A stretch of DNA of 18,032 bases from assembly GCF_020741395.1 (NCBI RefSeq), contig NZ_DYZA01000078.1:1-18032 (forward strand). The letters run 5' to 3'. The notes under the pieces were generated by a model that saw only the letters and a program-made list of their open reading frames with translations, searched no databases and had not been told where the DNA came from. Below, piece by piece: positions 7,768-15,006 of this stretch (the stretch's first letter is position 1; each line of letters starts with the position of its first letter). This stretch comes from Mailhella massiliensis (GTDB lineage: Bacteria; Desulfobacterota; Desulfovibrionia; Desulfovibrionales; Desulfovibrionaceae). The position numbers were made by a program, and so were the translations under genes.

Positions 7768-7955
7768 CCCTCGCTTTCAGAGCCTGCACCTTTATCCGAC
7801 TTGATCCGAGCGGGCCAGGAAAACTGCGGCTTTTATGAAAAGCTACTAGTCCTTATTTTTTCGTTTCAAAGCTTGGGGCTCCGGCAAGGCGGCAGGACAC
7901 CCGCTTCCCTAGAAAGTCGGCCTGCCGGAGCCTCCCGCATCGTAGAGGCATCATT
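7768..7955 (+). other. Unusually long thiG-thiH intercistronic spacer with a large hairpin
   Basis: 188 bases without a credible gene, inside an operon whose other junctions are 1 to 30 bases apart. It holds GCTTTT-ATG-AAAAGC (7830-7844), a T-rich stretch at 7851-7861, and a perfect 10-bp inverted repeat, GGCTCCGGCA (7877-7886) with TGCCGGAGCC (7923-7932). GGCAGG (7891-7896) can pair instead with CCTGCC (7921-7926), which overlaps the second arm, so the two folds exclude each other. No canonical terminator and no convincing promoter are seen. It may be a processing/stability hairpin or a second control point for thiHFE. Confidence 0.5.
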
Positions 7956-9107
7956 ATGACCCATCCTGTTCTGGAAGATCACTTTGCGCCTGGAGAGGCG
8001 CATTTCGACGAATGTCTGGGCGAATGGCCGAGGGAACGCCGCGCGGCGCTCGCCTCTGCCGCCACAGAGCGCGACGTGCTCGCCGCCCTGGAAAAGGACG
8101 TGCTGCGCCCGGAAGACTTCATGGCCCTACTTTCCCCTGCGGCCGAACCCTTTCTGGAACAAATGGCCCGGCGCTCCCGGGAGATCACGCTCCGCTTCTT
8201 CGGCCGGGCGGTGAACATCTTCTCGCCGCTGTACATTTCCGATATCTGCACCAATCACTGCCGCTACTGCGGCTTCAACGCAGACAATCGTCAGAAGCGC
8301 CGCCACCTCAGCGTAGATGAGGCCGCGGCCGAAGCCTTCGCCCTGGCGGACGCGGGCATCTCCCATATCCTTCTGCTCACCGGAGACGCTCGTCACATCG
8401 CCTCCCCGGAGTATATCGCCCAGGTAGCCGAACGTATCAAGCCTCGCTTTGCCTCCGTGAGCGTGGAGGTCTATTCCCTCACGCTGGAAGAATACCGGAT
8501 GCTCCTCAGAAGCGGAGTGGACAGCATGACCATGTTCCAGGAGACCTACAACAGAGAGCTCTACGAATGGCTGCATCCGGCAGGCCCCAAACACGACTTT
8601 CTGTGGAGGCTGAACACTCCCGCCCGCGCTGCGAAGGCCGGGTTGCACGGCGTGGGCATAGGTGCTCTCTTGGGGCTTGACGAATTCATCCACGACGCAT
8701 TCTGCACAGGACTGCACGCCTGGTGGCTGCAGAAGCATTTCCCCGGCGTGGACGTAGGCCTTTCCGTGCCGCGCATGTGCCCCCATGAAGGCAGCTTCGA
8801 GGTGAAGCACGGCGTGGGCGACAGGCAGTTCGTCCAGTACATTACGGCGCTGCGCTGTTTTCTGCCCCGTTGCGGCATTACGGTTTCCAGCCGGGAAAGT
8901 GCCGATATGCGCAACCACATCGTGCCCATCGGTGTGACGCGCGTTTCCGCAGGTGTGTCCACGGCCGTGGGCGGCCGCGTGGTGGAGGCGGAAAATTCCG
9001 GTCAGTTCGATATTTCCGACCATCGCTCCGTGCCGGAAATGATCCGCGACCTCGCGGCCCTGGGCTATCAGGCCGTGGCCAAGGACTGGGAAGGCTGCGA
9101 TTTCTAG
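7956..9107 (+). CDS. thiH: 2-iminoacetate synthase ThiH (radical SAM)
   Basis: ThiH cleaves tyrosine with S-adenosylmethionine to dehydroglycine and p-cresol, giving the glycine-derived part of the thiazole ring. It replaces the oxygen-dependent ThiO, so it fits an anaerobe. The radical-SAM cluster motif CTNHCRYC is at C98, C102 and C105, following the PLYISDIC block; the 383-residue length is typical. Further blocks are LLLTGDARH, VEVYSLT, MFQETYN and the GIGALLGL/SVPRM segments of the barrel. The start ATG at 7956 has AGAGG about eight bases upstream. It follows the 188-base spacer after thiG and ends two bases before the thiF ATG. Confidence 0.96.
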   Translation: MTHPVLEDHFAPGEAHFDECLGEWPRERRAALASAATERDVLAALEKDVLRPEDFMALLSPAAEPFLEQMARRSREITLRFFGRAVNIFSPLYISDICTNHCRYCGFNADNRQKRRHLSVDEAAAEAFALADAGISHILLLTGDARHIASPEYIAQVAERIKPRFASVSVEVYSLTLEEYRMLLRSGVDSMTMFQETYNRELYEWLHPAGPKHDFLWRLNTPARAAKAGLHGVGIGALLGLDEFIHDAFCTGLHAWWLQKHFPGVDVGLSVPRMCPHEGSFEVKHGVGDRQFVQYITALRCFLPRCGITVSSRESADMRNHIVPIGVTRVSAGVSTAVGGRVVEAENSGQFDISDHRSVPEMIRDLAALGYQAVAKDWEGCDF

Positions 9108-9109
9108 CC

Positions 9110-9718
9110 ATGCTGGACGACGTCCTTTCCTCCTTCACCCCGGAACAGCGGCAAAGGCTCAACTCGGCCCGCGTGGGTATTGCAGGCGCGGGGGGGCTCG
9201 GCTCCAACGTGGCCATGATGCTTGCCCGCTCAGGCGTGGGCAGGCTCCTCATTGTGGACGGCGACATAGTCGAGCCTTCCAACCTCAACCGCCAGCACTA
9301 CTTTCCCGTTCATGTAGGGCGCCCCAAGGTGGAGGCTCTCGCGGAGCAGCTTCTTGCCTTGAACCCGGACATTGACGTGGATGCCCACATGATGTGGCTG
9401 GACAAAGACAACATTCCCGCACTGCTCGATGAGGCGGAACTCTGGATAGAAGCCCTGGACGGAGCGGAAAGCAAGGCGCTTTTCGCCTCCATGGCTCTTG
9501 CCGCAGAGAGGCCCGTCATCTGCGCCTCAGGCATGGGCGGTATCGGCGGATTCGCCATGAAGCGCCGCCGCCTGGGCGGCTTGACTGTGGTGGGAGATTT
9601 TTGCTCCGACGTAACCCACCTTCCCCCGTTTGCACCACGCGTCATGCAGTGCGCCGCCATGCAGGCCGACGCCGCTCTGGAATGGCTGCTTACCGGAACC
9701 ATTAAAGAACTGCTTTAA
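9110..9718 (+). CDS. thiF: ThiS adenylyltransferase ThiF (short, family 2)
   Basis: An E1-like enzyme that adenylates the C-terminal glycine of ThiS. The 202 residues contain the nucleotide-binding GAGGLGS (26-32), D50 and the DIVEPSNLNRQ block (52-62), which are hallmarks of the ThiF/MoeB/E1 group. The length and lack of the paired CxxC zinc cysteines match the short ThiF family found with ThiH in anaerobes, rather than the 250-residue E. coli type. The ATG is at 9110, two bases after the thiH stop; its ribosome site is weak, so coupling to thiH is likely. A longer in-frame reading inside thiH is a shadow. MoeB or HesA are alternatives, but the operon settles the role. Confidence 0.92.
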   Translation: MLDDVLSSFTPEQRQRLNSARVGIAGAGGLGSNVAMMLARSGVGRLLIVDGDIVEPSNLNRQHYFPVHVGRPKVEALAEQLLALNPDIDVDAHMMWLDKDNIPALLDEAELWIEALDGAESKALFASMALAAERPVICASGMGGIGGFAMKRRRLGGLTVVGDFCSDVTHLPPFAPRVMQCAAMQADAALEWLLTGTIKELL

Positions 9719-9728
9719 GGATTGTGCT

Positions 9729-10367
9729 ATGCCCCGCATACTTCCCGGAGAAACCGATATCTACGCCCTTACCGATTCCCGCCTCGCCCTCGGTCGGAGC
9801 GTGGAAGAACAGGCCCGCGCTCTGCTTTCCGCAGGAGTGAAGATATTGCAGTACCGTGAAAAGCACGCCTCTGCCGGGCGCATGCTGGAAGAATGTCGAA
9901 TTCTGCGCCGCCTCACCCAGGAGGCCGGAGCCGCCTTCATCGTCAACGACCATATCGATATCGCCATGCTGGTTGATGCCGACGGCGTCCATGTAGGGCA
10001 GGACGATCTGCCCGTCACGGAAGTACGTCGCCTGCTCGGGCAGGACAAAATCATCGGCCTCTCCACGCACAGCCCGGAGCAGGCGAAGGCTGCCGTACTC
10101 GCCGGAGCCGATTACATAGGTGTGGGGCCCATCTTTGCCACGCAGACCAAGGAAGACGTGTGCGCGCCTGTGGGCTTCTCCTATCTTGAGTGGGTGGCAA
10201 ATCACATCAGCCTGCCCTTTGTGGCCATAGGCGGCATCAAGGAACACAACATCGGCGAAGCGGCAAGGCGCGGGGCAAAATGCTGCGCCCTCGTTTCCGA
10301 GCTTGTGGGCGCTCCGGATATTGCCGCCAAGGTGCAGGCCGTGCGTCATGCCATGCATCATGCCTGA
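9729..10367 (+). CDS. thiE: Thiamine-phosphate synthase ThiE
   Basis: ThiE joins hydroxymethylpyrimidine diphosphate and thiazole phosphate to make thiamine phosphate. The 212 residues form a TIM barrel with clear family blocks: YALTD (12-16), LQYREK (40-45, pyrimidine-diphosphate contacts), FIVNDHID (70-77), HVGQDD (88-93), GLSTHS (110-115), YIGVGPIFATQTK (129-141) and the phosphate site FVAIGGI. The ATG at 9729 has AAGG eight bases upstream, overlapping the thiF stop. It is the last gene of the operon. The pyrimidine-branch genes thiC and thiD are not here, so they must be elsewhere or the pyrimidine is salvaged. Confidence 0.95.
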   Translation: MPRILPGETDIYALTDSRLALGRSVEEQARALLSAGVKILQYREKHASAGRMLEECRILRRLTQEAGAAFIVNDHIDIAMLVDADGVHVGQDDLPVTEVRRLLGQDKIIGLSTHSPEQAKAAVLAGADYIGVGPIFATQTKEDVCAPVGFSYLEWVANHISLPFVAIGGIKEHNIGEAARRGAKCCALVSELVGAPDIAAKVQAVRHAMHHA

Positions 10368-10640
10368 GGCGATCCGAAAACCATGATAAAAAGGCGTTGC
10401 TTGCCCGCCCTCCTCCCCAGGCAACCCCTACAACATCGGGCCCTTCCGAAAACGAAAAGACGTGCAGGAAGGGCCTGTTCCCCTACTGGACGCAGGGAGC
10501 CCTTCCTTCGTTCCAGAAAAGGCTGGACGCAAACGACACGGCAGAGGCCGTTTTTGCATTCCCGCCCCTGCCCTCTCCGACCATACGGAGCTTCGGCCCT
10601 TTCGGACGAGGTGCCCGAGACTTTTGGAGAATGAAAAGGG
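10368..10640. other. Gene-free stretch after thiE
   Basis: No credible gene. It contains GGCCCTTCC (10439-10447) and GGAAGGGCC (10466-10474), a nine-bp inverted repeat with an A-rich loop and no T tract, and a third GCCCTTCC copy at 10499-10506. The likely operon terminator at 10538-10555 follows. Reading frames here are low-complexity and arginine/proline-rich, as expected from GC-rich noncoding DNA. Confidence 0.5.
10538..10555 (+). terminator. Probable terminator of the thi operon
   Basis: ACGGC pairs with GCCGT around an AGAG loop and runs directly into TTTTTGC. The stem is only five bp, so efficiency is uncertain, but the position fits the end of the operon. Confidence 0.5.
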
Positions 10641-10919
10641 CTACCTCATCCGGTCCGCATCCATCACGGGCATGATGCGCGGCTCCTCCCATTCCCGGTA
10701 GCGGGAAAGCAGCACGGTAAGGAGCGCGCCTTCCTCCGTTACCCCTTCCGGCACGTCCGACGGCGCAAGATAATAGGAAATCCTGGTATCCATCCCTTCC
10801 ATGACGCTGCGGCTGGTCACAAAAATATAACCGCATGCACGGGCGAAAGCCTCGGCTTCGGTCCGGGTGTCGAAAGGATGCACATTGCCTGCGGCATCGT
10901 GAAATTCAAATCTGTTCAT
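10641..10919 (-). CDS. Small conserved-looking hypothetical protein (92 aa)
   Basis: I do not recognise this protein. It is soluble and acidic, with an aromatic-rich opening (NRFEFHDAAG), an alanine-rich helix (TEAEAFARACGY) and a charged end with REWEEPRIMPVMDADRMR. No signal peptide, membrane segment or metal motif is visible. Two tandem ATGs (10922 and 10919) are possible; the second gives better spacing (seven bases) to the GAGG upstream. Codon use resembles its neighbours, and the reading frame sits alone on this strand between two rightward units, which favours a real gene. Downstream no clear terminator is seen. Confidence 0.6.
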   Translation of the reverse strand: MNRFEFHDAAGNVHPFDTRTEAEAFARACGYIFVTSRSVMEGMDTRISYYLAPSDVPEGVTEEGALLTVLLSRYREWEEPRIMPVMDADRMR

Positions 10920-10922
10920 CAT

Positions 10923-11143
10923 ACGTCCTCAGTGCTTTCGGCCTCCTGCCCGGCCCGGGGCCCGTCCTCCTGAAAACAAGATGCCCGGACCCGGCCCGAC
11001 AATACCCAGGAAAAGACTATGGAAGCTCTTTCTGCCACGCCGACCTTAGCCCGGGGAGAAAACGGCCGTCAAGGCGGAAGCAAGGAGAGCCGCCTTTCCT
11101 CCTCGGCAAGAGCCTTTTCTCCGAAGGCAAAGCTTTCTCCGAC
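10923..11143. other. Divergent intergenic region between the small gene and mrp
   Basis: No convincing gene. It holds a highly GC-rich palindromic patch (about 10951-10965) and a hairpin AAGGCGG (11072-11078) with CCGCCTT (11091-11097) followed by TCCTCC. The latter may be a weak rightward stop or a leader structure. No clear promoter for the leftward small gene could be fixed. Confidence 0.4.
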
Positions 11144-11172
11144 TTGTCAGAGGCCGGGGAAAGAACTATAGG
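11144..11172 (+). promoter_or_regulatory. Putative sigma70 promoter for mrp
   Basis: TTGTCA (11144-11149; five of six matches to TTGACA), a 17-base spacer and TATAGG (11167-11172). The predicted leader is about 50 bases. Confidence 0.6.
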
Positions 11173-11228
11173 AAAGGGACGTACATTACCGGCGTACCGT
11201 CCGCCGGAGCAACAAAGGAAGTTTTATT

Positions 11229-12059
11229 ATGAGCGATTGCGATCACAAGTGCGGCAGCTGCGGCCAGGACTGTGCGGAACGCACCGAACCCGTAGACATG
11301 AAGGTGAAGCCCCACAAGTTCTCCACCATAAAGAAAGTCATCGGCGTGGTGAGCGGCAAGGGCGGCGTGGGCAAGTCCCTGGTCACCGGCCTGCTCGCCT
11401 CCAAAATGCAACGCCGCGGCTCCCATGCCGCCGTACTCGACGCCGATATCACCGGTCCCTCCATTCCCCGCCTCTTCGGCATCACAAAACGCATGACGGG
11501 CACGCAGCTCGGCCTGAACCCCGTGCGTTCCGCCACCGGTGTGGATATAGCCTCCATGAACTTGCTGCTTGAGCATGATACTGATCCCGTAGTCTGGCGC
11601 GGGCCTGTCATTGCCAACGTCGTCACCCAGTTCTGGTCGGAAGTTATCTGGAACAATGTGGACTACATGTTCGTGGATATGCCTCCCGGCACAGGCGACG
11701 TGCCCCTTACCGTTTACCAGTCTCTACCCATCGACGGCATCGTCATCGTGACTTCTCCGCAGGAACTTGTCTCCATGATCGTGGAAAAGGCCGTGAACAT
11801 GGCCAGGTTGGACGGTCTGAACATCCCCGTCATTGGGATTGTGGAAAACATGTCCTACTTTGAATGTCCCGACTGCGGCAAACGCCATTCCATCTTCGGC
11901 GAAAGCCGTCTGGAAGAAATCGCCGCCCAGTACGGCATCAAGCACACCGCGCGCCTGCCCATTGATTCCTCCATCGCCCGCTCCTGCGACCAGGGCGCCA
12001 TTGAGGCGGTGGACAGCCCCTGGCTGGACGATATTGCCGACGCCATAAGCCATCTGTAA
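11229..12059 (+). CDS. mrp: Mrp/NBP35-family P-loop ATPase, Fe-S cluster carrier
   Basis: A 276-residue cytoplasmic protein of the ParA/MinD-like Mrp family, which carries and delivers Fe-S clusters. Walker A is the deviant GKGGVGKS (43-50). DADITGPSIPR and VDMPPGTGD are the other family blocks. C213 and C216 in ECPDCGK form the CxxC that bridges a cluster between two subunits. The N-terminus carries four extra cysteines (C4, C8, C11, C15) of a type often seen in Mrp proteins of strict anaerobes. The ATG at 11229 has AAGGAAG upstream at good spacing. It is transcribed alone and converges on feoB, an iron transporter. Confidence 0.92.
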   Translation: MSDCDHKCGSCGQDCAERTEPVDMKVKPHKFSTIKKVIGVVSGKGGVGKSLVTGLLASKMQRRGSHAAVLDADITGPSIPRLFGITKRMTGTQLGLNPVRSATGVDIASMNLLLEHDTDPVVWRGPVIANVVTQFWSEVIWNNVDYMFVDMPPGTGDVPLTVYQSLPIDGIVIVTSPQELVSMIVEKAVNMARLDGLNIPVIGIVENMSYFECPDCGKRHSIFGESRLEEIAAQYGIKHTARLPIDSSIARSCDQGAIEAVDSPWLDDIADAISHL

Positions 12060-12130
12060 GCCCGATCAGCATTCCCTCAGCGCAATATGAGGAGCGGATC
12101 ACGCGAAGGCACAGTAGCGTCATACCCCGA

Positions 12131-12163
12131 AGGGCGGAGCCGGGCTCCGTCCTTTTTATTTTC
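12131..12163 (+). terminator. Intrinsic terminator of mrp
   Basis: AGGGCGGAGC pairs with GCTCCGTCCT (one G.U) around a three-base loop, then TTTTTATTTTC. A strong rightward terminator about 70 bases after the mrp stop. Confidence 0.85.
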
Positions 12164-12208
12164 TTCACCCGAGCCGCCCATAGGTGCAGCTCTCGCGCTC
12201 ACGGCATG

Positions 12209-12248
12209 AAAAAACGCCCTTTCCCCCGCAAGGGAAAGGGCGTTTTTT
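12209..12248. terminator. Strong bidirectional terminator between mrp and feoB
   Basis: A perfect 17-bp inverted repeat (12209-12225 with 12232-12248) begins with six As and ends with six Ts around a G/C core. It can therefore stop feoB transcripts leftward and back up mrp termination rightward. Confidence 0.95.
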
Positions 12249-12264
12249 CTCTGGACTGCCAAGC

Positions 12265-14484
12265 CTACCAGCGGGAAAGGATCTGATAGGCCGTGGTGGC
12301 AACAAGCATGGCCACGCAGGTATTAAAGACAAAGCTGAACAGCGCCCACTTCACTGAGCCTGTCTCCATGCGAATGGTGGCAAGGCTGACGAAGCACGGA
12401 GCGTAAAGCAGCACGAACAGAAGGAAGGATACTACAGAAGGGATGCTCCAGTTGTCATCCCTGGCAATGAACTGGGCCAGTGTAGCGGAATCCTCCCCCG
12501 TATCATAAAGAGAATAGGCCGTGCCGAGGGTAGTTACAATGACTTCCTTGGCGGCCAGCCCGCCGAGAAGGGAGATGTTGGCTTCCCAGCTGAAGCCCGC
12601 ATAGCGGCTCACCGGTTCCATAGCAGCGCCTATGCGCCCGGCCACGGTATGGCGCAGCATTTCTTCGCTGAAACGGCCGTTCTCCCCACGTATGGCTTCT
12701 TCCAGCGTGCGCTGGAGCTCCGACCCTGCGGGCGCAAGGCTGAGTTTCTGCTGGAGATCCTGAAGCGTGGCTACATGGCTTTGTACCCTGTCTTCAGGCA
12801 GTCCGGGATACGTCATAGCCGCCCAGACCACGATGGATATGGCGAGAATGACGGTACCGGCCTTTTTCAGATATTCCCAGGTACGTTCCCCGGCATGAAT
12901 GACCATGCCCTGCAAGGTAGGCATACGGTAAGGAGGAAGTTCCATGACGAAGGGTGTAGCCGGGCCTTTGATGAATGAAGAACGCAGAACGCGCGCGGCC
13001 AGCATGGCCACCACCCAGCCCGTGAGGGTGAGCCCGAACATGACGAGAGCCTCGTTTCCGGGGAAGAACACTCCGGCGAACACGATGAAAACAGGCAGCT
13101 TCGCACCGCAGGCCATGAAGGGTACGGTAAGGAGCGTGGCCAGCTTCTCACGCGGACTGCGCAGGGTACGCGCGGCCATAATGCCGGGTACCGCGCAGCC
13201 CCCGGCAATGCCGCCGCCCAGAATATACGGCACGACGGAAGCGCCGTGCAGGCCGAAAATACGGAAGATGCGGTCGAGCATATACGCCATACGCGCCATA
13301 TAGCCGGAATCTTCCAATATGGCGATCTGCATGAAAATAAGCAGGATAAGAGGCACGAAGCACATCACGCCCCCCACGCCGTCGATGATGCCCGAGGTAA
13401 TCATGGATTTCAGCACGCCGTCGGCCATGCCTGCATCCACAACATCGCGCAGCCAGCCGAAAAGCGCCTCCACCCACTGCATGGGAACTTCCCCCAGAGT
13501 GAAGGTGATTCGGTACATGAGGTACATGATGCCGAGCATGATGAGCGGACCGAGAAACTGATGAGTGAGTATATGGTCGGCCCTGTCGGAAAGATCCATG
13601 CGTTGAGCAATATCATCGCGCCGCGTGAGCACGCCGCGCAGAAGGGAACTTATGTAGCCGTAGCGATAATCGGCAATAATGGCTTCCGCACTGGTACCCA
13701 GAGTGGCCTTGAGGTGCGCCTCCACCTCGTCGAGGTGTTCCTTCACATGGGCCATGACTTCGGGCTTGTCGTGGCTGAGCTCGGAAAGAATTTCCTCATC
13801 ATTTTCCAGAAGCTTCAGGGCCAGCCAGCGCGTGGGGTACGGAGCACAGCCTATGCCCTCCTCATCCAGCGATTCCGTCAGATGCTCCAGCACGGGATCA
13901 AGATCAGGCCCGTAGGAAATATGCAGAGGCTTCCACGGCTGCCCTTCCTTTTCCCGGCTGAAGGCCATGGTCTCGCGCAGATATTTCTGCAATCCCTCCC
14001 CTGTACGGGCCACAGTCTCCACCACAGGAACGCCGAGCCTCCGGGAAAGGGTGGTTACGTCTATACTCATGCCCATGGCGCGGGCCTCGTCCATCATGTT
14101 CAGGCCTATGGATACGGGAACGCCCATTTCCATGAGCTGCACGGCGAGGTAAAGGTTGCGCTCCAGAGCCCCGGCATTGAGCAGCGCCATGACGGCCAGA
14201 GGCCTTTCCCTGCCTATGACGCGCCTTGCCACCCTCTCTTCCTGAGTATAGGCCGTAAGGGAATAAGCTCCCGGCAGGTCGATGATGCGTATGGATTCCC
14301 CGTCGCAGTGGGCAATACCTTCCTTCTGCTCCACGGTAATGCCGGGATAGTTGCCTACATGCTGGCGCGCGCCGGTAAGCGCGTTGAACGATGTAGTCTT
14401 TCCTGAATTGGGATTTCCGGCAAGCGCCAAGGTGGGCATTCCGCCTCGCGGAAAGCCTTCATCGGAATGATGGAAATAAGACAT
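12265..14484 (-). CDS. feoB: Ferrous iron transporter FeoB
   Basis: FeoB imports Fe(II) through the inner membrane. The 739 residues have an N-terminal G-protein domain with G1 GNPNSGKT (23-30), G2 region GNYPGIT (44-50), G3 DLPG (69-72) and G4 NMMD (129-132). A helical spacer and a polytopic membrane part follow. Gate motifs are seen around 428 (GCAVPGIMAARTL) and 457 (ACGAKLPVF), with PCFVSLATIRMETGS near the end. In the block preceding LERNLYL, the usual aspartate (VVDA) is asparagine (LLNA). The ATG (14484-14482) shares one base with the feoA stop (TGATG), so translation is coupled. Oxygen-poor habitats favour this system. Confidence 0.95.
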   Translation of the reverse strand: MSYFHHSDEGFPRGGMPTLALAGNPNSGKTTSFNALTGARQHVGNYPGITVEQKEGIAHCDGESIRIIDLPGAYSLTAYTQEERVARRVIGRERPLAVMALLNAGALERNLYLAVQLMEMGVPVSIGLNMMDEARAMGMSIDVTTLSRRLGVPVVETVARTGEGLQKYLRETMAFSREKEGQPWKPLHISYGPDLDPVLEHLTESLDEEGIGCAPYPTRWLALKLLENDEEILSELSHDKPEVMAHVKEHLDEVEAHLKATLGTSAEAIIADYRYGYISSLLRGVLTRRDDIAQRMDLSDRADHILTHQFLGPLIMLGIMYLMYRITFTLGEVPMQWVEALFGWLRDVVDAGMADGVLKSMITSGIIDGVGGVMCFVPLILLIFMQIAILEDSGYMARMAYMLDRIFRIFGLHGASVVPYILGGGIAGGCAVPGIMAARTLRSPREKLATLLTVPFMACGAKLPVFIVFAGVFFPGNEALVMFGLTLTGWVVAMLAARVLRSSFIKGPATPFVMELPPYRMPTLQGMVIHAGERTWEYLKKAGTVILAISIVVWAAMTYPGLPEDRVQSHVATLQDLQQKLSLAPAGSELQRTLEEAIRGENGRFSEEMLRHTVAGRIGAAMEPVSRYAGFSWEANISLLGGLAAKEVIVTTLGTAYSLYDTGEDSATLAQFIARDDNWSIPSVVSFLLFVLLYAPCFVSLATIRMETGSVKWALFSFVFNTCVAMLVATTAYQILSRW

Positions 14485-14717
14485 CAGTCGTTAGTCTCCA
14501 CCAGGATGAAATCAGCCTCGTTGTTGCGCAGGCTTAAAGTAAAGCCGGGCAGACGGAGGGCGACAGGGTCGCGCAAAGGTGCGCGGCCTATCACTTCCAC
14601 TTCGGCCCCGGTCACAAGCCCCATGTCGCGGATGCGGCGGCCCAGTTCCCCATCGGCCAGCACGGAAGCGATGCGCGCCTTGCGGCCCACGGGAAGAGAA
14701 CGAAGAGGTATACTCAT
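14484..14717 (-). CDS. feoA: FeoA, SH3-like partner of FeoB
   Basis: A 77-residue cytoplasmic protein with the FeoA beta-barrel pattern. It shows IPLRSLPVGRKARI at the start, LGRRIRDMGLVTGAEVEVIGRAPL in the middle (consensus RL-x-x-MGL-x-x-G) and a final strand LSLRNNEADFILVE. FeoA binds or tunes FeoB during Fe(II) uptake. The ATG at 14715-14717 is chosen with AAGGA seven bases upstream; the earlier in-frame TTG at 14732 overlaps this ribosome site. It is first in a two-gene feoAB operon with a one-base overlap. No clear Fur-box was seen by eye. Confidence 0.92.
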   Translation of the reverse strand: MSIPLRSLPVGRKARIASVLADGELGRRIRDMGLVTGAEVEVIGRAPLRDPVALRLPGFTLSLRNNEADFILVETND

Positions 14718-14774
14718 GGCAACATCCTTCAAAATGCTGAGGTTCAGCTCCTCGCATCGGGAGTTCAGGGCCGC

Positions 14775-14795
14775 GCGGGGAAAGCCCGCTTTTTT
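14775..14795 (+). terminator. Rightward terminator-like hairpin in the feoA leader
   Basis: GCGGG, loop GAAAG, CCCGC, then six Ts in the rightward direction. No rightward gene precedes it, so it would stop antisense transcripts entering from feoAB. In the leftward feoA leader it is a hairpin without a T tract. Confidence 0.55.
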
Positions 14796-14858
14796 CCTGC
14801 CGACCCTTGCCGGAGGCCCGCCTGTTCACTGAAAGTCCCGACACTGATGCGATGCAAC

Positions 14859-14888
14859 AAGCTACCCCCCCGAAGGCGGCCTTGTCAA
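14859..14888 (-). promoter_or_regulatory. Possible feoAB promoter
   Basis: On the leftward strand a perfect TTGACA (14888-14883) is followed, after an 18-base spacer that includes a run of seven Gs, by the poor -10 TAGCTT (14864-14859). The weak -10 suggests an activator or a different true start. Confidence 0.35.
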
Positions 14889-14904
14889 ATCATACGGGGT
14901 GTTC

Positions 14905-14933
14905 TTGCCCCCACGGACAAGCTGTGGCATAGT
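14905..14933 (+). promoter_or_regulatory. Possible promoter of the solitary ABC ATPase gene
   Basis: TTGCCC (14905-14910), 17 bases, CATAGT (14928-14933). The predicted start is about 65 bases before the chosen ATG. Confidence 0.4.
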
Positions 14934-15006
14934 CGGGCCGTCGCTTCAAGCTATCCGCGTTTGTTGCGGAAATTTTCCTCTCCTCCTACCGCCACAGGCA
15001 ACATCC

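Noticed and set aside
10383..10634. Rightward frame after thiE (83 codons)
   Set aside because: Arg/Pro/Cys-rich composition, no ribosome site, and it spans the operon terminator.
11019..11171. A 50-codon frame upstream of mrp with AGGA before its ATG
   Set aside because: Low-complexity and rich in Ser, Arg and Lys, it overlaps the hairpin at 11072-11097 and the putative mrp promoter. One decent ribosome site is not enough.
14718..15006. Fur box for feoAB
   Set aside because: No GATAATGATAATCATTATC-like palindrome is visible; iron control may still exist through a divergent motif.
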